A stretch of DNA of 64,000 bases. Source: Oxalobacter paraformigenes (GTDB lineage Bacteria > Pseudomonadota > Gammaproteobacteria > Burkholderiales > Burkholderiaceae_D). Numbering within the stretch: position 1 is the first letter of the stretch; the number at the start of each line of letters is the position of its first letter. Below, one piece after another: positions 16,899-25,334 of this stretch. The position numbers and the translations under genes are program-made. The notes below the pieces were generated by a model. It saw only the letters and a program-made list of their open reading frames with translations. It did not search any database and had not been told where the DNA came from. The stretch is taken from positions 1,209,611-1,273,610 of the forward strand of contig NZ_KI392031.1 in NCBI RefSeq assembly GCF_000158475.2, given 5' to 3'.

Positions 16899-18167
16899 AT
16901 GACAAAAGCATTAGAAGGAATTAAGGTACTGGACTTTACCCACGTCCAAGCGGGTCCGGCCTGTACCCAGATGCTGGGCTTTTTGGGCGCAGACGTCACC
17001 AAGATCGAACTGCCAGGCAAGGGCGACGTTACCCGTGCATGGCTGAGAGACGCACCTGGTGTTGACTCCCTGTACTTCACGATGTTCAACGGCAACAAGC
17101 GTTCCATTACCCTGAACACCAAGACCGCTGAAGGCAAGGAAATTCTGGAAAGAATGATCAAGGCATCCGACGTTATGGTCGAAAACTTCTCGCCGGGGGC
17201 ACTGGATCGCATGGGCTTCTCCTGGGCTCGTATTCAGGAACTGAACCCGAAAATCATTCTGGCTTCCGTTAAGGGCTATGCAGAAGGCCATGCCAACGAA
17301 CATCTGAGAGTTTACGAAAACGTTGCACAGTGCTCCGGCGGTGCAGCTGCCACCACCGGTTTCTGGGATGGTCCTCCGACCGTTTCCGGCGCCGCTCTGG
17401 GTGACTCCAACTCCGGTATGCACCTGTGTATCGGTATTCTGGCTGCGTTGCAGCAACGTCACAAAACCGGCAGAGGCCAGAAAGTGGCCGTTGCAATGCA
17501 GGACGCCGTTTTGAACCTGGTTCGTATCAAACTGCGTGACCAGCAGCGTCTGGAAAGAACCGGTATCCTGGCTGAATACCCGCAAGCCCAGCCTGGCTTC
17601 ACCGATCAGTCTTTCGACACCATTACTTCCGTACCACGCGGCGGTAATGCAGGCGGCGGCGGCCAACCGGGCTGGATGCTGAAATGTAAAGGCTGGGAAA
17701 CCGATCAGGACTCCTACGTTTACTTCACGCTGGCTGAACAGATGTGGCCACAGATTTGCGACATGATCGACAAACCTGAATGGAAAGACGATCCCAACTA
17801 CAACACATTCGATGCACGTGTTGACAAGCTGATGGACATCTTTGCCTTCATCGAAACCAAGTTCCAGGACAAGGACAAATTCGAAGTGACCGAATGGGCT
17901 GCCCAATACGGCATTCCTTGCGGTCCTGTCATGTCCATGAAAGAACTGGCTCACGATCCGTCCCTGCGTAAAGTCAAGACTATCGTTGAAGTTAAAGACG
18001 AAATTCGCGGCAACTACCTGACCATCGGTACCCCGATGAAACTTTCCGACTCCGAACCGGAAATCACCCGTGCTCCGTTGCTCGGTGAACATACCGAAGA
18101 AGTTCTGAAAGAACTGGGTTACTCCGATGCAGATATCGCCAAATTCCGTGATACCAAAACCATCTGA
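16899..18167 (+). CDS. frc: Formyl-CoA:oxalate CoA-transferase
   Basis: A class III CoA-transferase of 422 residues that moves CoA from formyl-CoA to oxalate, giving oxalyl-CoA for decarboxylation; it is the first step of oxalate energy metabolism in the cytoplasm. The catalytic aspartate is Asp169 in [11 protein letters not shown], and the glycine loop GGGGQ at 252-256 shields the active site. Most of the chain (for example [26 protein letters not shown]) is as I remember the O. formigenes enzyme. Compared with that 428-residue protein, about six residues are missing near residue 233 ([10 protein letters not shown]). AAGGA precedes the ATG with long spacing. Codon choice (many GCT, GTT, CGT) differs from neighbours and fits very high expression. 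The oxalyl-CoA decarboxylase gene is not in the window. Confidence 0.97.
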   Translation: MTKALEGIKVLDFTHVQAGPACTQMLGFLGADVTKIELPGKGDVTRAWLRDAPGVDSLYFTMFNGNKRSITLNTKTAEGKEILERMIKASDVMVENFSPGALDRMGFSWARIQELNPKIILASVKGYAEGHANEHLRVYENVAQCSGGAAATTGFWDGPPTVSGAALGDSNSGMHLCIGILAALQQRHKTGRGQKVAVAMQDAVLNLVRIKLRDQQRLERTGILAEYPQAQPGFTDQSFDTITSVPRGGNAGGGGQPGWMLKCKGWETDQDSYVYFTLAEQMWPQICDMIDKPEWKDDPNYNTFDARVDKLMDIFAFIETKFQDKDKFEVTEWAAQYGIPCGPVMSMKELAHDPSLRKVKTIVEVKDEIRGNYLTIGTPMKLSDSEPEITRAPLLGEHTEEVLKELGYSDADIAKFRDTKTI

Positions 18168-18205
18168 TTTACTGGTTAGTTTCACCGATTTGCGAGTCTG
18201 ACCTA

Positions 18206-18233
18206 AACGGCGTCCTTTTGGGCGCCGTTTTTT
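18206..18233 (+). terminator. Intrinsic terminator of frc
   Basis: AACGGCGTCC and GGGCGCCGTT form a 10-bp stem (one G-T pair) with a TTTT loop, followed by T6. It starts 38 bases past the stop codon. Confidence 0.88.
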
Positions 18234-18442
18234 CCGCTGCCGGAAGCTGTCTTTCCCTGCTGCACAGCATCAGTTTCTCCGTTTCCTGTCAGCCGATTCC
18301 CATATAAAACCGCCGGCTTCTCATCCCGCACCCGGCATTCCTGTCCCTCTTCTTATCCTTCACTGGCCGTTTTTTGCCTTTACTCCTTGCTTTTTTGTCC
18401 TTTCAATCCAGGGACAAGGAATCGCTTCAAAGAACCCACATA

Positions 18443-18487
18443 CTGCCAAAAAACTGCCAAATTCTGCCATTTTTTTTAAAAATGGCA
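18443..18487 (+). promoter_or_regulatory. CTGCCA operator cluster before the MBL-fold gene
   Basis: CTGCCA occurs at 18443, 18454 and 18464, eleven and ten bases apart and so on one face of the helix. TGCCATTTTT-TTT-AAAAATGGCA (18465-18487) is a perfect 10-bp dyad that adds an inverted half-site. The hexamer is the one found before the PAS regulator. The cluster lies about 90 bases upstream of the likely promoter at 18578-18607, a position suited to an activator. Confidence 0.6.
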
Positions 18488-18577
18488 TGAATTGATGTGT
18501 CCTTCTGGTACAGCTTACCGTTTATTTTTTAAATAAACTATTGTTTTAAAAAGATTTTTAAATAAAAAAATTAATCG

Positions 18578-18607
18578 TTGAAGATAAGGACAATTAATGG
18601 ATAATAT
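18578..18607 (+). promoter_or_regulatory. Probable sigma-70 promoter of the MBL-fold gene
   Basis: TTGAAG, an 18-base spacer and TAATAT lie 42 bases before the ATG in a strongly AT-rich stretch. No GG-N10-GC sigma-54 element is seen in 18234-18648. Confidence 0.5.
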
Positions 18608-18648
18608 GATGTGTCATCATCTTATTATTTTCTTGACGGAACACTACT

Positions 18649-19593
18649 ATGTCCCATGCAACAACAGATCATCAGTGTGAGTGCGGTCAAAACGCTTCCA
18701 GCATTACCCTCCTCGTTGACAACAAGGCAGGAGAAGGCCTCGAATGCGTTCATGGTTTTGCCGCCTGGATCAAAATCCGCGACCGCCGTATCCTTTTCGA
18801 TACCGGCCAGAAAGATGTCATTTTAAAAAATGCCGAACGTCTCGGCATTGATCTGGCCGATGCGGAAGTACTCGTCATGAGTCACGGCCACGACGACCAT
18901 ACCGACAATCTGGCCGATTTTTACGCCATTAATCCCCATGCTCCCATGTACTGCGGCGAGAATATCGAAGCGGACCGTTTTTGCTGCCGTCCAGGAGAAC
19001 AGGCGCTGAACTGGTCTCCGCCTCCCAGTGCGAAAAAAGTCTTCGAAACGCTTCCCCCGGAACAGAAACATACGTTGACCGCGCCGCATTATTTCCTTCC
19101 GGGCGTTGCGGCAACCGGCCCGGTTCCCCGCCTGACGACGTTCGAAGATGTGGGCGATGCGCTCTTCCTCGATTTTGAAGGCCGCAAACCTGATCCCGTT
19201 TCCGACGACATGTCGATGTGGTTCGAAACCGACAAGGGCCTGGTCATTCTGCTGGGTTGCTGTCATTCCGGTGTCGTCAATACCGTGAATTACATCCGCA
19301 AGATCAGCGGAATCGAAAAAGTTTCCGGTATCGTCGGCGGCATGCACCTGATCCGCGCTTCCGAAGAACGCATGAGTAAAACACTCGAGGCGATGAAAAG
19401 CTGGAACATGGACTTTCTCATTCCCTGTCACTGCACGGGAGACAAGGCCATGCAACAGATGAAAGATTATCTGGGCGACATCGTCACTTTCGGCTGCACC
19501 GGCACCGTTATCGAACTGGGCAAGCTGCCGGAAAAACAGGAAGGCGATTTCTCCATGTGCAGGGAACACGCCTGTGGATGCGGATGCGCCTGA
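18649..19593 (+). CDS. Metallo-beta-lactamase-fold hydrolase with cysteine-rich ends
   Basis: A 314-residue protein of the MBL fold, in the branch that includes archaeal dihydropterin-aminobenzene phosphate synthase-like proteins. The zinc motif SHGHDDHTDN is at about residues 78-87, GCCHSG at about 204, GGMHL near 229 and the final ligand in PCHCTG near 262. The enzymatic reaction cannot be told. It begins with a Cys pair (CECG) and ends with CREHACGCGCA, so it may bind extra metal. Hexamer clusters shared with the PAS regulator suggest it is that regulator's target. It is the first gene after the highly expressed frc and is separated from it by a strong terminator. Confidence 0.85.
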   Translation: MSHATTDHQCECGQNASSITLLVDNKAGEGLECVHGFAAWIKIRDRRILFDTGQKDVILKNAERLGIDLADAEVLVMSHGHDDHTDNLADFYAINPHAPMYCGENIEADRFCCRPGEQALNWSPPPSAKKVFETLPPEQKHTLTAPHYFLPGVAATGPVPRLTTFEDVGDALFLDFEGRKPDPVSDDMSMWFETDKGLVILLGCCHSGVVNTVNYIRKISGIEKVSGIVGGMHLIRASEERMSKTLEAMKSWNMDFLIPCHCTGDKAMQQMKDYLGDIVTFGCTGTVIELGKLPEKQEGDFSMCREHACGCGCA

Positions 19594-19757
19594 CGAAAAC
19601 AGTTAATTGAGCGCTTATGGAAAATTCTGTGAAAAGGGCAAGCTGAACGTTTTACACTCTCTTACTTTCCGGAACGATTTCAGACAATGACCCCTGTATA
19701 AAAAAGCTGAATCCTTGTCGCAGCCGATTTATATCGGATACAGAATCCCTTCCATGC

Positions 19758-19786
19758 AAAAAAGCCAGCGTAACGCTGGCTTTTTT
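19758..19786. terminator. Bidirectional terminator
   Basis: A6, GCCAGCG-TAA-CGCTGGC and T6 form a symmetrical hairpin between the convergent MBL-fold gene and the HDAC-like gene. It should serve both. Confidence 0.88.
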
Positions 19787-19814
19787 GCTGGACAACCGTG
19801 TCCCGCATACCTCA

Positions 19815-21140
19815 TCACTCGTCCACCAGATACAGATCCTTGTCCTTATCCTGCAAAAAGACCTGCGCATACCCTTCTTTCTTGCCCTGCTCAAATTGCT
19901 GTTCACCCCATTTCCGGCAAGCGTCGCAGGCATAACGCGGAATAGCCACTGCCTTGATATGGCTGTGCCTTCCGGTATCCGCCTGCGAATCGATCACAAC
20001 GGTACCCCCGCAATCCGGACAGGTTCTGACTGTCTCGGTCTGCGTTTCGCGAATGTAATCGGTATCGTAGAAAATGCTGCGGTTGCGACGGTGGAAAGGC
20101 TGGTTCGGATAAGCCTTGCGTTTCAGGGCTTCCCGGTTTTTCCAGTTTTCCAGCGAGTAATCTTTCAGCTGTTTCAGATAATTGGTGATATGCGGAGACT
20201 GGACCTGATTGCGCGGATCGTAATCCGGTTCCTTGATGTGGCTGTAATCCAGACCCGCCATCGCCAGAATGATGCCTGTATTGATGTAAGGCAGCGCGCT
20301 TTCAATGGAATAGCCACCTTCCAGAACGGCCAGATCGGGTTTCAGCCGGTCATTCAGAATCGCATAGCCCTGAGCCGTGAACTTCATGTTCGTGATCGGA
20401 TCGGAATAGTGATTGTCCTGTCCGGCCGAATTGATGATCAGTTCGGGCTTGAAATCGTCCAGAATCGGCATGACGATATTGTCGAGCGTGTAAAGGAAAC
20501 CTTCCTCGCACGTTTCCGGCGGCATCGGCAAATTGACGATCGTGCCATACGCATTCGGTCCACCCGCTTCATCGGGAAAACCGGAACCCGGATAAAGGGT
20601 ACGGCCGTCCTGATGCATGGAAATGAACAAAGTGTTCGGGTCATGCCAGAAAATATCCTGCGAACCGTCGCCGTGATGGCAATCGGTATCGACCACGGCA
20701 ATACGCTTGACGCCGTATTTGTGGCGGATGTACTCGATCATGATCGCTTCCATGTTCAGCGTACAGAAACCGCGACTGCCATGCACGACACGCATCGAAT
20801 GGTGTCCGCAAGGACGAACCAGCGCAAACGCGTTGTCCACCTCACCCGTCATCACCTTGTCGGCAGCGGTCAGGGTGCCGCCAACGGAAATCAGATGGGA
20901 AGTATGAACGATCTCGTCGATGTTCGGAACGCAGAAATGCACCCGGTTGATATCGGCAGGAGTCGCCAGATCGGGCTTGTATTCCCTGATATTGTCGAAG
21001 TCCAGCAGACCTTCCTCGACAACCTGATCCTGCGTGTAAAGAAGACGTTCTTCACGTTCCGGATGGGTCGGCGTGATCGCGTAATCAAACGCCGGGAAAA
21101 AAACCAGTCCTGTTTTCTTTTTCACGAAAGCCTCTTTCAA
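19815..21140 (-). CDS. HDAC-fold deacetylase with C-terminal zinc ribbon
   Basis: A 441-residue member of the arginase/histone deacetylase superfamily, most like bacterial class II enzymes and acetylpolyamine amidohydrolases. Visible motifs are HPEREERL, RPCGHHSM (catalytic His pair), DTDCHHGDG (zinc Asp and His), SAGQDNHYSDP (zinc Asp) and LEGGYS. After the catalytic core (about residue 340) an added C-terminal domain has CPDC at 374-377 and CDAC at 405-408, a plausible zinc ribbon. The gene overlaps the upstream hydantoinase-like gene by four bases (ATGA), so the two are translated together. The substrate could be an N-acetylated amine or polyamine; this is inference. Confidence 0.85.
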   Translation of the reverse strand: MKEAFVKKKTGLVFFPAFDYAITPTHPEREERLLYTQDQVVEEGLLDFDNIREYKPDLATPADINRVHFCVPNIDEIVHTSHLISVGGTLTAADKVMTGEVDNAFALVRPCGHHSMRVVHGSRGFCTLNMEAIMIEYIRHKYGVKRIAVVDTDCHHGDGSQDIFWHDPNTLFISMHQDGRTLYPGSGFPDEAGGPNAYGTIVNLPMPPETCEEGFLYTLDNIVMPILDDFKPELIINSAGQDNHYSDPITNMKFTAQGYAILNDRLKPDLAVLEGGYSIESALPYINTGIILAMAGLDYSHIKEPDYDPRNQVQSPHITNYLKQLKDYSLENWKNREALKRKAYPNQPFHRRNRSIFYDTDYIRETQTETVRTCPDCGGTVVIDSQADTGRHSHIKAVAIPRYACDACRKWGEQQFEQGKKEGYAQVFLQDKDKDLYLVDE

Positions 21141-22798
21141 TTCGATTCATCTTTGATCAGACCCGGTTTGACCTGAAGTCTGACACGCATGTTTTTGCCC
21201 ATCGTGGAATAGCCTCTGACCACATTGAATACCTGGCTGTCGGCCACTTCGACCACGATATCCTCATCTCTGGCGCCAGCTTCTCTGGCCTTCCTGATCA
21301 GTTTTTCGGTACCCAGCGCAATAACATCATCCAGTGTAAACCGTTTGGAAATTTCCTGCTGGACGCCTTCTTCGGCAATACTCAAAACCTGCGCTTCAGT
21401 ATCGGCGACGATATTGAGCTCGACCGTCGTTCTGGCGGTAGCGGCGCCGCTGGCATTGATCACGTCAGAATCATTTGGCACCTGAACCGGACAATCCATC
21501 ATTTCCCCAAGCCGTTTGGCCATATAAGGCGCCGGGCCGCCGACCACCAGAATTTCTTTCGGTTCGATCTGCCGGCCTTCCAGAAGTTCATGAATCGTGT
21601 AAACCGGCTTGCTGTTGATTTCGGCCAGCATGGTTCTGATCTTGTCGGCAATTAACGTGCAGGCCAGATCGACAACCTGATTCGCCACCTCTTCCGGTGT
21701 CTTCTTCAGTTCGGCCGCCAGCTGTTTCATGGCCTCCATCGCCTTGTCCCTGTCACCGATATCGGCAATGCCCAGAACGATCAGGGCATCTGTGGGTGTG
21801 GGAACCGGGCCACCGAAAGCCATGGCGGCTCCCAGACGTTCCGGCCCCAGATGGAGCACGCCATCCTCGACACGCACGTGGCTGTCGCCGCCCACTCCGA
21901 TGGAATGCGTCAACAGACCGCGAACCGATGTCTTGTGATCTTCAATGGTAATGCCTTGCGGTTCCAGCAGCGGAACACCGTCGGCAAACAGGGCGATATC
22001 CGTCGTCGTTCCCCCGATATCGACCGAAATGGAATCTTTCTCAGGCGAAACATACGGCAAAACACCCATGATCGTCGCCGCCGGACCGGACAGGATGGTC
22101 TGAACCGGCGTTTCGCGCGAGGCTTCCACTTCAATAGTGCCGCCATCCGCTTTCAGGATGTACAGGGGCACCTTGACGCCCAGCTTGTCCATATACGTTT
22201 TCAGCTGGTCGGCGAGCTTGCGCTGAAGTCCCCAGACCGCCTCATTCAGATAGGTCGTCGCGATGCGGCGGGGAAAATTCAGGGACCCGGAAAGCTGATG
22301 GCTCTGGGAAGCATGTTCGGCGATATCGTCCAGCCAAGCATCCACTTCCTGTTCATGAACCGGATTTCGGGTCGAGAATTTGCCGACAATCGCAAAACGG
22401 TTGATCTTGTCCTTTTTGAACTTTTCCTTGAGTTCCGCCAGTTCCGAACGATCCGGCGCTTCAGCCTCGATACCGCGATGGCTCATATAACCGGCAATGT
22501 AGTTTGCCTTGTCGTAGAGCGGCAAATCCTTCGGCGACACGCCCGGGCCATTCATGACGACCAGGCCGACCGGATCGAGCTGGTTCTGGACGACAGCGTT
22601 CGTGGTCAGCGTCGTGGACAACACAATACGCTGGAGATTTTTGATGTCTTCCGGTTTGGCGACCGCTTCGGTTGCCATCAGAACGGATTTGAGAATGTTT
22701 TCCTTATCCGTCAGTACTTTCGATTTGCGGATAATCTTTCGGTTATTCATCAGAACCGAATCGGTATGCGTACCTCCCACGTCGATTCCAAGGATCAT
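21137..22798 (-). CDS. Hydantoinase/oxoprolinase-family ATPase (HyuA-like)
   Basis: A 553-residue protein with the actin/hexokinase ATP-binding fold of the hydantoinase A family. It begins MILGIDVGGTHTDSVL (phosphate 1), has STTLTTNAVVQ near residue 70, SVDIGGTTTDIA (phosphate 2) near 270, GVGGDS and VVGGPAPY. GGGAG with eight-base spacing supports start 22798. Related enzymes open 5-oxoproline or hydantoin rings, or carboxylate ketones, together with a HyuB subunit. No HyuB is found here; instead the next, overlapping gene is an HDAC-fold deacetylase. The pair may handle an N-acyl or lactam compound, but the reaction is unknown. Confidence 0.85.
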   Translation of the reverse strand: MILGIDVGGTHTDSVLMNNRKIIRKSKVLTDKENILKSVLMATEAVAKPEDIKNLQRIVLSTTLTTNAVVQNQLDPVGLVVMNGPGVSPKDLPLYDKANYIAGYMSHRGIEAEAPDRSELAELKEKFKKDKINRFAIVGKFSTRNPVHEQEVDAWLDDIAEHASQSHQLSGSLNFPRRIATTYLNEAVWGLQRKLADQLKTYMDKLGVKVPLYILKADGGTIEVEASRETPVQTILSGPAATIMGVLPYVSPEKDSISVDIGGTTTDIALFADGVPLLEPQGITIEDHKTSVRGLLTHSIGVGGDSHVRVEDGVLHLGPERLGAAMAFGGPVPTPTDALIVLGIADIGDRDKAMEAMKQLAAELKKTPEEVANQVVDLACTLIADKIRTMLAEINSKPVYTIHELLEGRQIEPKEILVVGGPAPYMAKRLGEMMDCPVQVPNDSDVINASGAATARTTVELNIVADTEAQVLSIAEEGVQQEISKRFTLDDVIALGTEKLIRKAREAGARDEDIVVEVADSQVFNVVRGYSTMGKNMRVRLQVKPGLIKDESN

Positions 22799-23095
22799 GA
22801 GCTTCTCCCTGTAACCGGTTTTATGGAGGATTTCAAAGATGAGAAGAGTGCCATATCGTTTTTGAATTGAAAAAATCGGGTTGCTACATCGAGAAAAAAT
22901 CCTGTAAAAAACGCACGCCGACAGGCATCTGTCCAGTGCGCCCAAGGGCATTACTTCCCCATTGTATCATCTGCCATCCCGAACACGCTTGATCTCATCA
23001 GGATTTCAGGAAAGAGGACAATGAATTTCGGGCCCGTACCGTTAGCAGACAGCTTATCCTGTCTGAACAACAGCTTAACTCAAGCAAAAAACGAT

Positions 23096-23129
23096 AAAAA
23101 AACGGCATTTTCTTCAGGAAAATGCCGTT
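23096..23129 (-). terminator. Intrinsic terminator of purN-rsmB
   Basis: AACGGCATTTTC and GAAAATGCCGTT form a 12-bp stem, followed on the minus strand by a T run. It lies 24 bases past the rsmB stop. Confidence 0.85.
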
Positions 23130-23152
23130 CGGACGGATACGTTAGCAAGCGC

Positions 23153-24409
23153 TTATTTGACGCGCTCGAAAACCGCTGCAAAAAAACCGTCGGTCTGATG
23201 CCGGTGCGGCAACAGTTTCAAAAAATCGCCCGTTTCCAGATCGACCTTTCCTTCTTTCAGGACTTTTTGCATCGGCACCAGTACGAAACGCTCGTCCTTT
23301 GCCAGAAAACCTGACACGATTTTCTCATTTTCGTCTTCCAGCAGACTGCAGGTCGCATAAACCAGCCTGCCGCCCGGTTTGACCAGCCGGGCCGCCGATT
23401 CCAGAATCGCCTGCTGTTTTTCGGCCATTTCGACAATGGTTTCCGGAGTCTGGCGCCATTTCAGATCAGGATTGCGCCGCAAGGTCCCCAGACCGCTACA
23501 CGGGGAATCCACCAGCACCCGGTCACTCTTGCCAGCCAGCCGCTTGATTCGTACATCCCGTTCATGGGCGATCTGGATGGGATGCACATTCGACAATCCA
23601 CTGCGGGCAAGCCGCGGTTTCATTTTGGCCAGACGTTTGTCGGAAACATCGAAAGCATACAAACGTCCCGTATTGCGCATCGCCGTTCCCAGCGCCAGCG
23701 TTTTGCCCCCTGCCCCGGCACAAAAATCGACAACCATTTCACCGCGCTTCGCGCCGACGATCTGGGCCAGCAACTGGCTGCCCTCGTCCTGAACCTCGAC
23801 TCCGCCCTCTTTGAACAAAGGCATGTTTTGCAAGGCGATCTTTTTCCGGAGGCGAATGCCTGACGAAGCGTAAGGCGTCGCCTCGCAGTCAACCGGCACT
23901 TCCTTCAGGACTTTCAACGCTTCCTCGCGTTTGGTTTTAAGGGTATTGACCCGCAAATCGAGCGGGGCAGGCGTATTCAGGACTTTAGCCAGCCGGAACG
24001 TTTCGTCTTCCCCGTACTGTCTTACCAGCCTGTCGTAAAGCCAGTCCGGCAAATTGGCCTGCATCTTTTTCGGCAACCGGCTACGGTCGATTTTCATGAC
24101 ATGGTCAAGCCATACCTTTTCTTCTTCAGTAATGCCACCCAATGCATCGATCCCGTAAATATCGGCCAGCCCCAGCAACACCAGACGGCGCATTTGCGAT
24201 CCCGTTCCGGATTCGGAAAGATGGTTATAAACCAGCCGGTTGCGCAAAATCGTATAAACTGTTTCCGCAATCGCCCCTCTTTCGCGCATACCCAGCTTGG
24301 CATGTTCCCGGAAATAACGTGAAATAACGCCATCGGCAGGCGCGGCAAACTGGAGAACTTCCCTCAATACCTGTTCAGTATGCGTCATCACGAATGGCGA
24401 CAGTCTCAC
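23153..24409 (-). CDS. rsmB: 16S rRNA m5C methyltransferase RsmB-like
   Basis: A 418-residue SAM-dependent methyltransferase of the RsmB/NOP2/Sun family, expected to make m5C967 in 16S rRNA. The N-terminal part is a NusB-like helical domain. SAM-binding DFCAGAGGKTLALG is at about residue 228, DSPCSGLGTLRRNPDLKW near 305 and ATCSLL near 354; both cysteines take part in catalysis in this family. The start is GTG at 24409 because GGAGGAGG stands just before it and it overlaps the purN stop (GTGA), coupling the two genes. A later ATG at 24388 is possible. Confidence 0.92.
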   Translation of the reverse strand: MRLSPFVMTHTEQVLREVLQFAAPADGVISRYFREHAKLGMRERGAIAETVYTILRNRLVYNHLSESGTGSQMRRLVLLGLADIYGIDALGGITEEEKVWLDHVMKIDRSRLPKKMQANLPDWLYDRLVRQYGEDETFRLAKVLNTPAPLDLRVNTLKTKREEALKVLKEVPVDCEATPYASSGIRLRKKIALQNMPLFKEGGVEVQDEGSQLLAQIVGAKRGEMVVDFCAGAGGKTLALGTAMRNTGRLYAFDVSDKRLAKMKPRLARSGLSNVHPIQIAHERDVRIKRLAGKSDRVLVDSPCSGLGTLRRNPDLKWRQTPETIVEMAEKQQAILESAARLVKPGGRLVYATCSLLEDENEKIVSGFLAKDERFVLVPMQKVLKEGKVDLETGDFLKLLPHRHQTDGFFAAVFERVK

Positions 24410-25059
24410 AATCCTCCTCCAGTCAGTACAAAATCCAATGACCCGGCGACTTCATCCGCCAACCTGACCCTGCCTTCCGGAGTGAGCTTTACTTTTTCCT
24501 CGACAATCCAGCGAACCACACGGGGATACAAGCGGTGTTCCTGTTCCAGCACACGGTCGGCAAGCGAATCCTCGCTGTCTTCCGGCAAAACCGGAACGAC
24601 AGCCTGCGCGATAACCGGACCGCCATCCAGCTCCGGCGTCACGAAATGAACCGTTGCGCCATGCACACGGACACCGGCATCAAGCGCCTGCCGATGGGTA
24701 TGCAATCCTCTGAAAACAGGCAACAGGGAAGGATGGATATTAATCAGGCGTCCTGTGTAATGCTCGACAAAACCGGTCGTCAGAATCCGCATGAACCCGG
24801 CCAGTATCACCAGATCGGGACGGTATTTATCGATAACCGCCTGCAATGCGGCATCGTAGGATTTCCGATCCGAATAATCCTTATGGGACACCACCCGGGT
24901 CGGAATGCCCTCTTTTTCCGCAAAAGCCAGCCCGGCGGCATCGGCGCGATTGCTGATCACGGCACACAATCTGGCAGACCACTTTTCAAGATTGAACGCA
25001 CGGACAATAGCTTCCATGTTGCTGCCCCGTCCGGAAATAAGGATAACAATATTTTTCAT
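24406..25059 (-). CDS. purN: Phosphoribosylglycinamide formyltransferase
   Basis: A 217-residue enzyme that formylates GAR with 10-formyltetrahydrofolate in de novo purine synthesis. It begins with the nucleotide-binding ILISGRGSNMEAIV. Catalytic residues are in INIHPSLLPVFRG (Asn and His), HGATVHFV and LDGGPVIAQ (Asp). The ATG at 25059 is chosen over a TTG two codons earlier. Length is usual. Formate released from oxalate catabolism could feed the folate donor pool, which is only a metabolic inference. Confidence 0.95.
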   Translation of the reverse strand: MKNIVILISGRGSNMEAIVRAFNLEKWSARLCAVISNRADAAGLAFAEKEGIPTRVVSHKDYSDRKSYDAALQAVIDKYRPDLVILAGFMRILTTGFVEHYTGRLINIHPSLLPVFRGLHTHRQALDAGVRVHGATVHFVTPELDGGPVIAQAVVPVLPEDSEDSLADRVLEQEHRLYPRVVRWIVEEKVKLTPEGRVRLADEVAGSLDFVLTGGGL

Positions 25060-25334
25060 GCGCAAATTGTACCCGTCCTGCCATCTTTATTCCATGTCGG
25101 CAAAAGAATTATTCTGTATTCCTGAATGGTGAAGCATTTCCCCCACGTTCATCCTTTTCCGGACGATATGGCTGCTTTCATCCGCCACCCGGCAAACCCG
25201 CCCGACAGGGAAACGGCCTGAATCCATACAGAGCTGTCCGTCAAAAAAGGGGAAGCGGATACGTCACCTTTTCACAAACAGACGACCGGTCATCCGGGAA
25301 ACATCCTCTCTTTCCTGTCAACGAAAAAACGGAG

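Noticed and set aside
16911..18185. Long open frame of 424 codons on the strand opposite frc
   Set aside because: It lies wholly antisense to frc, has no domain pattern and follows from frc codon bias.
18443..18640. Sigma-54 promoter for the MBL-fold gene
   Set aside because: No GG-N10-GC element was found, and the nearby regulator lacks the GAFTGA loop.
19785..21176. Long plus-strand open frame of 463 codons
   Set aside because: It is antisense to the HDAC-like gene; composition is basic and His/Arg-rich as usual for shadows.
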